Below are positions 1-7,260 of a stretch of 10,000 nucleotides of DNA, piece after piece. Position 1 is the first letter of the stretch. Each line of letters begins with the position of its first letter. Where the stretch lies: NCBI RefSeq assembly GCF_000210295.1, contig NC_026735.1, positions 1 through 10,000 of the forward strand. Direction: 5' to 3'. The position numbers were made by a program, and so were the translations under genes. Origin of the DNA: Trypanosoma brucei gambiense DAL972. Its lineage: Eukaryota > Euglenozoa > Kinetoplastea > Trypanosomatida > Trypanosomatidae. The notes beneath the pieces are model-generated. The model saw nothing but the letters and a program-made list of their open reading frames with translations, had not been told where the DNA came from and made no database searches.

Positions 1-76
1 CAATGCAGTGATTCTGAGGCATGCATGGCTAAGTCCTTGAAACAAGCATATGACTACTGGCAGAATCAACCAGATC
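1..76 (-). rRNA. Small-subunit (18S) rRNA, 5' end only
   Basis: Read on the minus strand, this begins GATCTGGTTGATTCTGCC and continues AGTAGTCATATGCTTG, the near-universal 5' terminus of eukaryotic 18S rRNA. The variant GGTTGATTCTGCC, followed by TTTCAAGGACTTAGCC, is the kinetoplastid form. The mature 5' end falls at about position 76, give or take 3 bases. Only about 76 nt of the gene are in the window; the rest lies to the left. The 81-codon + strand frame at 25-270 starts inside this antisense rRNA sequence and is not a gene. The segment is too conserved among trypanosomatids to name a species. Confidence 0.96.
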
Positions 77-1180
77 TCAAGTGTAAGCGCGTGATCCGCT
101 GTGGGGAACACACAAACAGCACACCACATGTGTGGCTGCGAGTGGGTGGTGTTTCCCTCTCCAGGGGACGCGCACATATGTTACACACGATCTCGTATAA
201 TATTCATAACACAAAACACACTACTTCGTTTATAGTGTATTTCCTGATGACCCCATATTTTTCAGTATAAATTTATTATACACCCTTTTCAGGCTGAGAT
301 TCCTCAAGGCGTCACTCTATCAGGTGCCAAGCCCTACACAACCAACACAAACCCACGTGAATATACAGACGAATGCACACATTTTCACACACACACCTCC
401 CCGTACGCGGCGTACACACACGAGAGAGCATGGATAACATGTGGCAAGCGACTTCACGCAAGCACAAACACACACGTTGAATGTGTAAAAAGCAGCGGCA
501 ATGCAACTCTCACACGCATATAATATCAGGCGGCGTGGTGCAATAGAGTGACGACGGAGTGGGCGCATTGCGGCACGAAAGAGTGCACAAAAACCCCACA
601 CACGTACAACACAATCCGTTAAGAAGGCAGATGAGGCAGCGAAATATATTCACTACACATCATGCAAGCCAACAGCGGACGCACACAACGCAACGCTATA
701 ACTCCCTTTTATATATGCAACAGGACAAAGAAACACGTATCCTGCACACAGGGAAATACACTTGCAAAAAGAAGCGCACGCATGGAAAGCAAACAGTCCG
801 AAGACGCGAGGAGCAAAAACGGCAACATGGCAAATACAATGCCAGCCCATATATGACCACACGCGATCCCGCACATGTTGTTTTATAAGCACACAGCCAC
901 ACATACTTTACACTCGCGTGTGAAGCAACTGACGCGCCTACGAGCTGTGAAGGTAATTAAAAACCTTTACGAGCAGCGTGCCGATGTGCCCTTTTGTTTT
1001 GTCAGAGCAACACACGTATTACACACACTCGCTCCTTCCCTTAACTGAGGAAGTGTCATACCCACAGCCATTCGGCAAACCTACTGAACAAGCGCAAAAA
1101 CTGTTCCCGTATCGCATTGCGCAAAGTTTACAGAGCAGAAGCCCGAGAGACGCGTTTATGTCGTCGCCATCGGTCTGAGA
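77..1180 (-). other. Probable rRNA 5' external transcribed spacer
   Basis: This lies immediately upstream of the SSU rRNA in its transcription direction. The + strand is rich in CA dinucleotides (for example 380-425, 590-670, 700-910), so the transcript would be UG-rich, as trypanosome rDNA spacers tend to be. Overlapping open frames appear on both strands, but their translations are low-complexity (His/Thr/Cys/Arg-rich from CA/TG repeats) and match nothing I recognise, so they are treated as spurious. The trypanosome 5' ETS is usually on the order of 1.2 kb, which sets the approximate left-to-right extent; the exact boundary is inferred. A 13-nt perfect inverted repeat (GTACGC-G-GCGTAC) sits at 403-415. 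Confidence 0.7.
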
Positions 1181-1440
1181 GCGGTCAGTTGCTCTCCTGC
1201 TCCGTACGCCGTAAGCGCTACTTTTACTGCTGAATCTTTCCTATATAAGATATATTTCTATTACTATATATACTTTTTTAACTTTATCATTATTATCCTA
1301 TTGTGTGTTGTATTGACTTTACAATAAAACATATTATATCTAACATGTCAAAAGCATCGGCTCTTCAATACAGTTACCCGTCCCTTATCAACACAGTACA
1401 CTATACTCTGTCATGACAATAAGTATATATAAGAGCCAGA
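1180..1440 (-). promoter_or_regulatory. Candidate RNA polymerase I start/promoter region
   Basis: If the ETS is about 1.1-1.3 kb, the rRNA start should fall near here. The base composition changes sharply: a GC-richer, CA-rich spacer gives way to an AT-rich block at about 1240-1440 containing several TATATA-type tracts. Trypanosome Pol I promoters have little sequence conservation between loci, and I recognise no specific element. The call rests only on distance from the SSU and the composition change. Confidence 0.25.
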
Positions 1441-2033
1441 ATGCACCCGCGCAGAGTGGAAAGCTACGGTCTTGAGGGTGCTGTGGGTAGCGGTCGTTGG
1501 TTGTTATTGTTATCGCCTGCTGTCGTCTGGCAGTCGGTTACGGAAGATATTTTAGCCCTAAGGGTGTCATATAATAATCTTACCAATTCAATAAGCTACG
1601 CTAGGTCACTCTCTACACTCCTGCGCCTGTGTTTGGTTTTTGTGTCAACTTTAGATGGAAATGCTTTAGTGATGCGGTCTATCATCCGCTTCTCAGTTTT
1701 AACTGTGGAGAGTTTTCCTTATCAAGCACCACACGATCACGACTCCGGTATGTTTATTAACTTTCATCCCCTCTTGTTAATATTTATTTTTTGCAACCAC
1801 CATGTAGCAAAGTGGATATGAGCTGCTCCTGTCTCCATCATTTCGCCATTGCGCCCTGTAATCACCCTTTCTAAATGTTGAATCACTTCCCGAGGATTTC
1901 TCAAAAAAAAAAAAAACCTGACCATCACCATTCCCTCTCACTAACTGCCCTTCAAACTCTTATACATAGAGCGTGCAGCTGCACAAGACGGTGTTACACG
2001 TATTCGTCCGCCACGCCCAAGGAGAGCTATAAC
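1441..2033. other. Unassigned segment upstream of the DIRE; may hold its decayed 5' end
   Basis: A 126-codon + strand frame spans 1441-1821, with hydrophobic Leu/Val/Ile-rich stretches but no domain or motif I recognise. No gene is called. The ingi-type AP endonuclease normally has roughly 100 residues before the Gly-Gly-Gly-Val motif seen at 2040, so about 300 bp of N-terminal endonuclease should lie at about 1740-2033. I cannot recognise the first catalytic Asn or the Gln-Glu-Thr motif there. Either this end is very diverged or the element is 5'-truncated. An A14 run lies at 1903-1916. Confidence 0.4.
1903..1916 (+). repeat. A14 homopolymer
   Basis: Fourteen consecutive A residues about 120 bp upstream of the first recognisable DIRE coding motif. 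It could be the poly(A) remnant of another, now unrecognisable, retroelement ending here, or ordinary slippage in decaying DNA. No flanking target-site duplication was found by eye. Confidence 0.9.
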
Positions 2034-2512
2034 TCGATAGGTGGAGGTGTATCCATTGTCGTTCTCGGACACCTACCGGTCGTGGTGGCAGTGTCGAAGG
2101 CTTTCGGACATGAATTTGTACATGCAACAGTACACTTCACGCAATCCCTTCAATACACACACACTGACTTCCCCATATTTTCCACGAGGAAGGAGGGAAG
2201 TCGCCACAGAAAGGCCGGACGATCTCCTTCATGCCGGTCGGCATATAGTTGGTATGTATTCTAATTCCAGCCTACTGGTGTGGGATAAACATGTCCCCCT
2301 GATTAAAAGGAAAGATTCCATAGCCCATTAGTGCAAAGATAATTGGTACACCGTCGAAAACACATGGAAGACCACACGATACGACACTGTGACCGTAGCA
2401 TCAATTCCGCACTCGATATAACTCTATCGAAGGACTTCCATGTTACAAACTTGTCGCCACAGTCTACTCCACACGGAGATCATCGCATCATTTTCATCGA
2501 TGTATGCCTTGT
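2034..2512 (+). pseudogene. DIRE AP-endonuclease domain remnant
   Basis: In the intact family this exonuclease-endonuclease-phosphatase domain nicks the target DNA to start target-primed reverse transcription. Visible parts in order: SIGGGVSIVV at 2034-2063; a weaker stretch to about 2190 ending in YFPR in the alternate frame; GMYSNSSLLVWD at 2251-2286, in the place of the family's Gly-x-Asp-x-Asn-(Ser)-His-His-x-x-Trp-Asp motif; SALDITLSKD at about 2406-2435, the Pro-Asp-Ile-Thr-Leu motif; and GDHRIIFIDV at 2475-2504, the terminal Ser-Asp-His motif. The catalytic Asp at 2257-2259 is Tyr and the following His pair is lost, so the enzyme is dead. At least two frame changes are needed, from frame 3 to 1 near 2170-2190 and from 1 to 3 near 2331-2380. 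A stop lies at 2329-2331. Confidence 0.82.
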
Positions 2513-2656
2513 TCCCGATGGCATGCCAACTTCACCACAACGGACTATATGGACCCCGTTATAATGGAAATGCGCTAGTTGGAGGAAGTTAGACCGCGCC
2601 GGAAAAGAGAGGGGTAGAGAAAATGACAACTTGGAAGATATCCACACACGCACGGT

Positions 2657-2785
2657 GAAACGTTAGCAACAATTATTAGGGAAGCGACCCTTCCCCTAGT
2701 CCCACGAGTAACCAAGGCTCCAAAAGCCTTTCTGGCACAGAGAGCGAGCCGAAATGGAAAAGAGAAACAATGCCTGCACTAACAC
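2657..2785 (+). pseudogene. DIRE linker between endonuclease and reverse transcriptase
   Basis: An open stretch in frame 2 reads ETLATIIREATLPLVPRV from 2657, then APKAFLAQ. It resembles the region of ingi/L1Tc proteins just after the endonuclease, where a Pro-Lys-Pro-Phe-Trp-type motif precedes a basic coiled region. The flanking DNA at 2565-2656 and 2786-3080 keeps little recognisable sequence and several stops. The assignment depends mainly on position between two firm domains. Confidence 0.55.
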
Positions 2786-3083
2786 TAATGAGCGATTCGC
2801 CTCGCCGCGGAGCACCGAATACTAATAACGACACTTGCGGTCAAAAGGTAGAAGAACAAATGCTCAACGATGAGTGAATCAGGTTAGAGTAGTTGGAAAA
2901 TTATACAGAATGTCTTTGCAACACGCCCACTCGTCACCCCAGTCGCTACAGTTGACAACCGAGCAATGAAATGGCGTCGGCACGCTCGTGATCATGTAGC
3001 AATGTATGCAAAAACATCAGCGCGACACTCCTAAGTCTCCCGCCTCCCCTCTAATGCAAACACCAGAAAGAAAGCCAGATGAA

Positions 3084-4350
3084 TGGACTCGACCAATAAC
3101 CGTGGAAGAGTTGAAGGATGCACTAGGATAGCTTCCGAATGGTGCCGCTCCCCCAGAGGACGAAGTATATGGCACTGCGTTAACCTACCTGAGCCGCTTC
3201 GGTAGACAACTGATCCTAGCGCGGTTAAGCCGGAGTCTTATGATGGCAACAACACCCAGAACATGTAAAAGAGGGGCGACTGTCCCTCTACAGAAAACTG
3301 GAAACACCCATCGGACACTTCGTTCTTCTGATCAGTAACAATCGCAAGTAACATTTCGAAACCGATGGAGAAGATGGTGGGAGCGAGAATAATAGCTAAG
3401 AAAGGTCAGAAGCCGACTAGCAGATAACCTATACCCTCCCCTGGGCATGCGGCAATTGGCGACATGCTTCAAGATCACACTTAATTAAATTGCCGTCACA
3501 GCACTGACCGCGGACCAGTCACTTTCGTTGAAAGCACAAAATCATTTGATACGGCAGACCATAACAAATTTATGAAAGAAATAAGAAAGTTGGATGCGGA
3601 AGGCCCACAGAATGGCTGGACGGCTTCATGTCTCCGTGAACGATTAGACAGAGGTCGCTTAAAGAAAGTATTCTCCCAACTAATATTCTTCACTAGAGGA
3701 GGTCATCAAGAAATAGTCATTGGATCGCTTACCTTCATCATAGTCACTAACTCTCTTATTTGGTGGCTTCGGGAAGTCCTAAGCTGTTACAACGGTTTCT
3801 TTGCCGATCATCTGACACTCACGTGTGGGAGATCAAACAGGGAAGATATCGAGTGCACTCTACAACAAGGACCAAGCATTGTGGCCAGAGTGGGTCATAA
3901 ATCCTTCAAGCAACTAAACGTGTAGAAAACGAAACATACACTGTTCGGAGGGCTTCTGAGGAAACCATCGATCCTGATGATAAACGGCACGCCCATGGGT
4001 GAGGAGAGAAATCTGAAAGTGCTGGGTATCACCCTGTAACTTGGTTGGGGCTTCTCAACACATGCAGCGAACGTGAGAGAGACCTACAAATATGTGACCA
4101 GCAAAAGTCGTAGGCCTATGCTCGACAAAATGTGCACCAATCAGGAGCACACTTCTTGCATTCTACCTCGCAACGTTCCGTGCTAAAATTATGTACGGCA
4201 AGGGTTTACAGAACCGTGATACTGCATCCAACCAACAAGACAAAGTAGAATACGCGGAAAAAAAAAAAGCATGCCACATCATATCCGGGATACTCAGTGA
4301 ATTCCACGCGTACGATGCTCGCCTTCAAGCCAACTTTTTTTTTTTATCTT
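3084..4350 (+). pseudogene. DIRE reverse transcriptase domain remnant
   Basis: Ordered RT blocks are visible. Frame 3, 3099-3240: TVEELKDALG, stop, LPNGAAPPEDEVYG and RLSRSL, matching the Leu-Pro-x-Gly-x-Ala-Pro-Gly block of L1Tc-clade RTs; the TAG at 3129 replaces a probable Gln. Frame 2, 3335-3420: VTIASNISKPMEKMV. Frame 2, 3485-4184: motif A FVESTKSFDTADH at 3524-3562, motif B TRGGHQEIVIGSLTF at 3692-3736, motif C FADHLTLT at 3800-3823, and the thumb LNV-stop-KTKHTLFG. Frame 3, 4143-4346: FYLATFRAKIMYG and ACHIISGILSEFHAYDARL. The first motif A Asp is Glu (3530-3532) and the second Asp of the Phe-Ala-Asp-Asp box is His (3809-3811), so polymerase activity is not expected. Frame-2 stops lie at 3923 and 4037. 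Confidence 0.92.
4335..4345 (+). repeat. T11 run at a frameshift site
   Basis: Eleven T residues lie exactly where the DIRE reading switches from frame 3 (HAYDARLQAN, ending at about 4334) to frame 1 (LLIRGLRYLLTCET, from about 4363). Length change of this tract is the simplest cause of the frameshift. A nearby A11 run at 4258-4268 encodes Lys residues and does not change the frame. Confidence 0.85.
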
Positions 4351-5150
4351 CGTGAGGAATTACTTATCCGCGGCTTACGATACCTGCTTACTTGCGAAAC
4401 ACACGGTGAGGAACGCAAGGGATGTGCAAACATTGTATGTCACCCACCGCATTCCCCCCGTCAAATATATCGCACAATCGTGCAGAAGCTCTTCGCTGTC
4501 CAAGTAGAAAGACAAAGAGAACCGCTACCACCAGTCACCCTAACTTTCTCCCCCAGTTTTTTGTTACATATAACACTATCATCGGATGTGCATGCCGATT
4601 CGTACGACGGCGTTCAGCTTGAATTATGTAAGAAATGGATTGTAAGGCACTACCGTGCAAAGGGAACCCAACTAAATTCCATGCCGCATTTTGAAGTATG
4701 AGCAGACGGATCTGTTTCCTTAGGGATAAAATCAGGAGCTGCCTCAACGACATATAGGAATGACAATCCCATCTCGACGGTTCACTGTGGAGCCGGAACA
4801 ATAGCGTGTAGCTACCAACCTGAGTGCATAGTAATGTTCGAGGTTTTGCATAAAATGATAAGCATATTACAACCGAAGGGAGCTCATCCGTGTAAAATGT
4901 CTCTTTCTACTGACCGGCGGTCGCTGTTCGAGCCACTGCGAATGGGAGAAACAGCGGTAAAGGCAGGAATTTTGCGGGAGACTTGGATAGTACTCTTGGG
5001 TATCGGATATCATAGCACCAGCATCTGCCCTCAGCTTATTTTTGGACATTGTGGTGTAGAAAAGAATGAATTGACGAACAAAAAAGCGAGGGCATCTGCA
5101 AACGTTCCTCAACAAGACGTTGGGTGAATACCCGACATCACTGCCTTGGA
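4346..5150 (+). pseudogene. DIRE connection and RNase H domain remnant
   Basis: One frame (frame 1) stays open from 4346 except for TGA at 4699-4701 and 5125-5127. LLIRGLRYLLTCET (about 4363-4404) continues the RT connection. The RNase H fold follows: ADGSVSLG at 4702-4725 (first Asp, codon 4705), CSYQPECIVMFEVL from 4807 (Glu, codon 4822), STDRRSLFEPL from 4906 (Asp, codon 4912), and FGHCGVEKNELTNKKA from 5041, where the family has Asn-Glu-Ala-Ala-Asp-Lys. The final metal-binding Asp is Asn at 5077-5079. In the intact element this domain removes RNA from the cDNA hybrid. Both TGA codons fall where related elements carry Trp (before Asp-Gly-Ser, and before Ile-Pro-Asp-Ile), so each is one G-to-A change from sense. 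Confidence 0.9.
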
Positions 5151-5859
5151 AAAGTGACACCTCATGGCGAGCAGAGAGAAACTGAAGACACACAGGTTGG
5201 AAATGACCGGTGAATGGCAACCAACTAAAGAAAATTTGCCACTAAACCGATAGACCAGGTGAAGTCGCCAATTCCGCATTGGGACATCGAATACATATGG
5301 ATGGTTGCTTCGGAGGATAAACAAAACAGTTCCTAACAGGTGCAGATGGTGTCAGACCCATCCCTGCGCACACTGCGGGAAAATAAATTCCGATAGAGCT
5401 CACATAGTGTTTCATACGAACTAAATTCACAGTGTACCCTACCATGAGGCATTGCGCCGGTTGAAACATGCTGCACACCCTGGTGATGCTGGCTCCATCA
5501 AGGTGGTGTCAGAGTCCAGTACCCCGTCTCATCGGGGGAAGCCAAGAGCCAGCAGCGTTCCTTTCATGGGGAACAATGCTTTGCTTCGGCTACAGCGTCA
5601 TACAGCACAGGGATCAGCAGCGTCTTTCTGGGACACCGTCTTTTATTTGTCGGTCCCTGGGCACGTGGCTAGCGTGCCATCAGCAGTATCACCCGCACAT
5701 GCTGCAGAACTTGGGGTGGTGCCTGAAATTTTACCCTATAACCCCTGCCCCCTCCACCGAAGTCGCATGCGCTCATTGTCTGTAACAAATCCTATGGGAA
5801 CAAAGGAGGGCTCACATGGCACAAAACTCGATGCCTTCACGGCAAAACGAGAAAGTTAG
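5128..5859 (+). pseudogene. DIRE post-RNase H cysteine-rich segment
   Basis: Frame 1 continues from the RNase H with stops at 5152, 5248, 5257 and 5422. QFRIGTSNTYGWLLRRINK, then PNRCRWC at 5332-5352, matches the Leu-Arg-Thr-Gly ... Trp ... Cys-x-x-Cys block that follows RNase H in L1Tc/ingi-like proteins. A second Cys/His cluster follows at 5359-5376 (HPCAHC). The frame then runs open to 5859 as RRLKHAAHPGDAG and a Ser/Pro/Ala-rich stretch. A competing frame-2 reading (5468-5785) ends in CAHC at 5768-5779, which belongs to the first zinc finger, so a frame change occurs somewhere in 5470-5768. Confidence 0.7.
5768..5840 (+). pseudogene. DIRE zinc finger 1, frameshifted
   Basis: CAHC is read in frame 2 (5768-5779). 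NKSYGNKGGLTWHKTRCLH follows in frame 3 (5784-5840). Joined across the frame change, this has the layout of a C2H2/C2HC finger with the Leu-Thr-x-His core. The frameshift sits between the Cys pair and the helix. The next residues (KTRKLDDEMSEKRKEDE) form a charged linker to the second finger. Confidence 0.65.
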
Positions 5860-5918
5860 ACGATGAAATGTCGGAGAAGCGGAAAGAAGATGAAAATATC
5901 AAACAGCACAAATGGGTG

Positions 5919-5984
5919 TGCGCAGAACGTGGCTTTCAATCCAAGAGTGCAGGTGTACTAACATTGCGCAGGCCACAGAAACAC
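5919..5984 (+). pseudogene. DIRE zinc finger 2, degraded
   Basis: Frame 3 reads CAERGFQSKSAGVLTLRRPQ then KH. The spacing is exactly Cys-x2-[Arg]-x12-[Arg]-x4-His. The second Cys is Arg (CGT at 5928, one transition from TGT) and the first His is Arg (CGC, one transition from CAC). Gly-Phe after the Cys pair and the Leu-Thr helix core match fingers 3 and 4, so it belongs to the same finger family. Confidence 0.7.
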
Positions 5985-6066
5985 TACATGACCAACGACA
6001 GTCCCTTTCCACCCCACACTCGCGGAACCATAATCCACACTGAATATGATTAAAAACACACTCCAG

Positions 6067-6135
6067 TGAGGAATCTGTGGGTTCAAATTGATTTAGCAGA
6101 GAGGCTCGACAATACGTCATGGAATAAAGAGCAGA
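6067..6135 (+). pseudogene. Possible vestigial DIRE zinc finger
   Basis: In frame 1 the codons read stop-GIC-GFKLI-stop-QRGSTIRHGIKSR. The Ile-Cys-Gly-Phe start and the Thr-Ile-Arg-His core resemble fingers 2-4, and the start lies 148 bp after the finger 2 start, close to the 151-bp step before it. The first Cys would be TGA (6067), a second stop lies at 6094, and the last His is absent. The flanking stretch 6136-6312 has no recognisable motif and several stops. Confidence 0.35.
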
Positions 6136-6486
6136 GGTCAGCTTTAGCACATCATTCCAGTGGTGGAGAAACGGATAGGCACACAAAGTGAAAACCGACC
6201 GCATCAACCCAACACCAATGAACAAAGTGATAACACCACCAGTTCAACCCCTGGAGAAAATGAAGCGATATATGGACCTCGCAGCTATATATTTTACACG
6301 TAAATTGGACTAGTGATAAGTCACGGGATGAAATACTGCGAAGTACAACCGCAAACGGGGTCGCGAGGAATAAAAAGGCAACGGGAACTCGAAGAGAATG
6401 CAAGTATTCCAACGAAGGGCTCCCGAGCAACGGAAACGAGAGGGCATCCACTGAACGACCCAGTAGGCACATCTGAGCCGCTACAA

Positions 6487-6552
6487 TGCACGCAATGTGG
6501 CTTTGTATCACAATCAAAAGGGGGAACAACACCAAGCACCAAGATTCAACAC
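6487..6552 (+). pseudogene. DIRE zinc finger 3, one His lost
   Basis: CTQCGFVSQSKGGTTPSTKI followed by QH. The spacing is Cys-x2-Cys-x12-[Ser]-x4-His. Both Cys (codons 6487 and 6496) and the last His (6550) are present; the first His is Ser. Confidence 0.72.
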
Positions 6553-6666
6553 CGCAGAGGCCATCCCCTGGATAGTAACGCTGGTACAAAACGGAGCTGT
6601 TCCATCACAGAACAAGAGGTATCCCTCATTTGGAACACGGTAACTATAGGTGTAAATGACACCTGT

Positions 6667-6732
6667 TGCACGCAATGCCGTCATACGCATGTATCAAAAG
6701 ACAGCCTGATGGAGCACTTCGGGGGAATGCAT
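6667..6732 (+). other. DIRE zinc finger 4, all four ligands intact
   Basis: CTQCRHTHVSKDSLMEHF then GGMH gives a perfect Cys-x2-Cys-x12-His-x4-His arrangement, with Cys at 6667 and 6676 and His at 6715 and 6730. It is the only finger of the array with every zinc ligand retained. In ingi/L1Tc-type proteins such C-terminal fingers are thought to bind nucleic acid. The surrounding element is dead, so no current function is implied. Confidence 0.75.
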
Positions 6733-7014
6733 AGACAGCATCCCTTCTCCGTAGCAAAAGAATCTCCACCACCGCTCCGGAGCTTCAACGTCAGAGGGTT
6801 TCATCTACACTTCACGTTCGTAAACCGAAATCAGACGTCCCACTCAACATCAGGTTCATCTATACATCGCCATCAAAAACATGAAATCTGCGTTGAAAGG
6901 AAACATACACACTCCAACGAATGCGAAGGGAATCCCACCCACATACTCGTGCGCTCAAGCCTAAAGTGCTCCGCAGTCACTTCGGGCTTGAGGGCGAAAA
7001 TATGCAGAAGATAG

Positions 7015-7260
7015 TGTTCACCAAGAACCTTGCACAATTCCTCCTAGAAATTGAGAAACCCCTCATTCTCTTCCAACATGTACTTCCTTCATTCGAGAGG
7101 AACACCCCTATAAAGGAGAATAGACTACACAAAAAGCTGCCCACTCCTCTGAATGAAAATTGTAAACTCCACTATGCTCTTCTACGTTTGGCTCAAAAAA
7201 AAAAAAAAGAGGCAGAACCCTTTCACTCTCAAGTAAACTGTTTTCGCAATTAAGGAAGGC
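7015..7260 (+). other. Possible 3' end of the DIRE with A14 run
   Basis: A 110-codon + strand frame (6921-7253) overlaps the end of the zinc-finger frame and continues past it. It has no motif I recognise and includes four Lys codons formed by the A14 run at 7195-7208. It may be the last part of the retroelement protein or its 3' untranslated region. A14 could be the remnant poly(A) tail, and a second run, A11, occurs at 7335-7345. I found no repeat of the downstream flank near 1.7-2.0 kb that would serve as a target-site duplication. Confidence 0.4.
7195..7208 (+). repeat. A14 homopolymer, candidate retroelement tail
   Basis: Fourteen A residues on the DIRE coding strand, about 180 bp after the last zinc-finger frame stop at 7012-7014. 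The position and strand suit a poly(A) tail, but 3' identity is not proven and A11 at 7335-7345 is an alternative. Confidence 0.5.

Larger units (their letters stand above)
2034..7014 (+). mobile_element. DIRE: degenerate ingi/L1Tc-clade non-LTR retrotransposon
   Basis: About 5 kb of decayed coding sequence keeps the full ingi/L1Tc domain order on one strand: AP endonuclease (about 2034-2510), linker (about 2657-2785), reverse transcriptase (about 3084-4350), RNase H (about 4700-5085), Cys-rich C-terminal motif (about 5270-5380) and C2H2-type zinc fingers (about 5768-6880). The length is close to that of a full ingi or L1Tc element (about 5 kb). The reading frame changes repeatedly (APE in frames 3 then 1 then 3; RT N-half frame 3, core frame 2, then frame 3; RNase H frame 1; fingers frames 2/3 then 1), and multiple in-frame stops occur. 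The outer boundaries are those of recognisable coding only. A 5' signature, a terminal poly(A) and target-site duplications were not identified with confidence, although A14 at 7195-7208 could be the tail. Confidence 0.9.
6313..7014 (+). pseudogene. DIRE C-terminal zinc-finger region, longest open stretch
   Basis: This 233-codon frame is the longest intact frame of the window but is a fragment of the element rather than a gene. It holds finger 3 (6487-6552), the intact finger 4 (6667-6732) and possibly a last vestigial finger (about 6811-6882). The pattern RGHPL-x-N/D occurs before finger 3 (about 6442-6456) and again right after it, suggesting repeated finger-plus-linker units. The ATG at 6313 has no support as a start, because the protein would normally continue from the upstream domains. 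In frame 3 at 6399-6470, CKYSNEG and STERPSRH may mark a further decayed finger. Confidence 0.7.

Noticed and set aside
403..415. Inverted repeat GTACGC-G-GCGTAC as a terminator or operator
   Set aside because: It is short with almost no loop and no T tract; in an ETS it is more likely incidental or a minor RNA hairpin.
312..904. Overlapping open frames of 64-109 codons on both strands
   Set aside because: They lie in CA/TG-repeat spacer, overlap each other, and translate to low-complexity Thr/His/Cys/Val strings without motifs. Stop codons are simply scarce in such repeats.
978..1178. 66-codon + strand frame
   Set aside because: No recognised domain, lies within the inferred ETS, and is antisense to the rRNA transcript.
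3496..3693. 65-codon minus-strand frame over RT motif A
   Set aside because: It is a shadow of the recognisable reverse transcriptase on the + strand.
4535..5220. Minus-strand frames of 88 and 117 codons
   Set aside because: They are antisense to the RNase H domain, which is clearly readable on the + strand.
6075..6092. GTGGGTTCAAATTG, resembling a tRNA B box
   Set aside because: No A box, acceptor stem or cloverleaf can be formed around it, and it lies inside a candidate zinc finger.
5899..6589. Minus-strand frames of 108 and 145 codons, hydrophobic and membrane-like
   Set aside because: They are antisense to the zinc-finger region; the Cys/His spacing on the + strand explains the sequence better.
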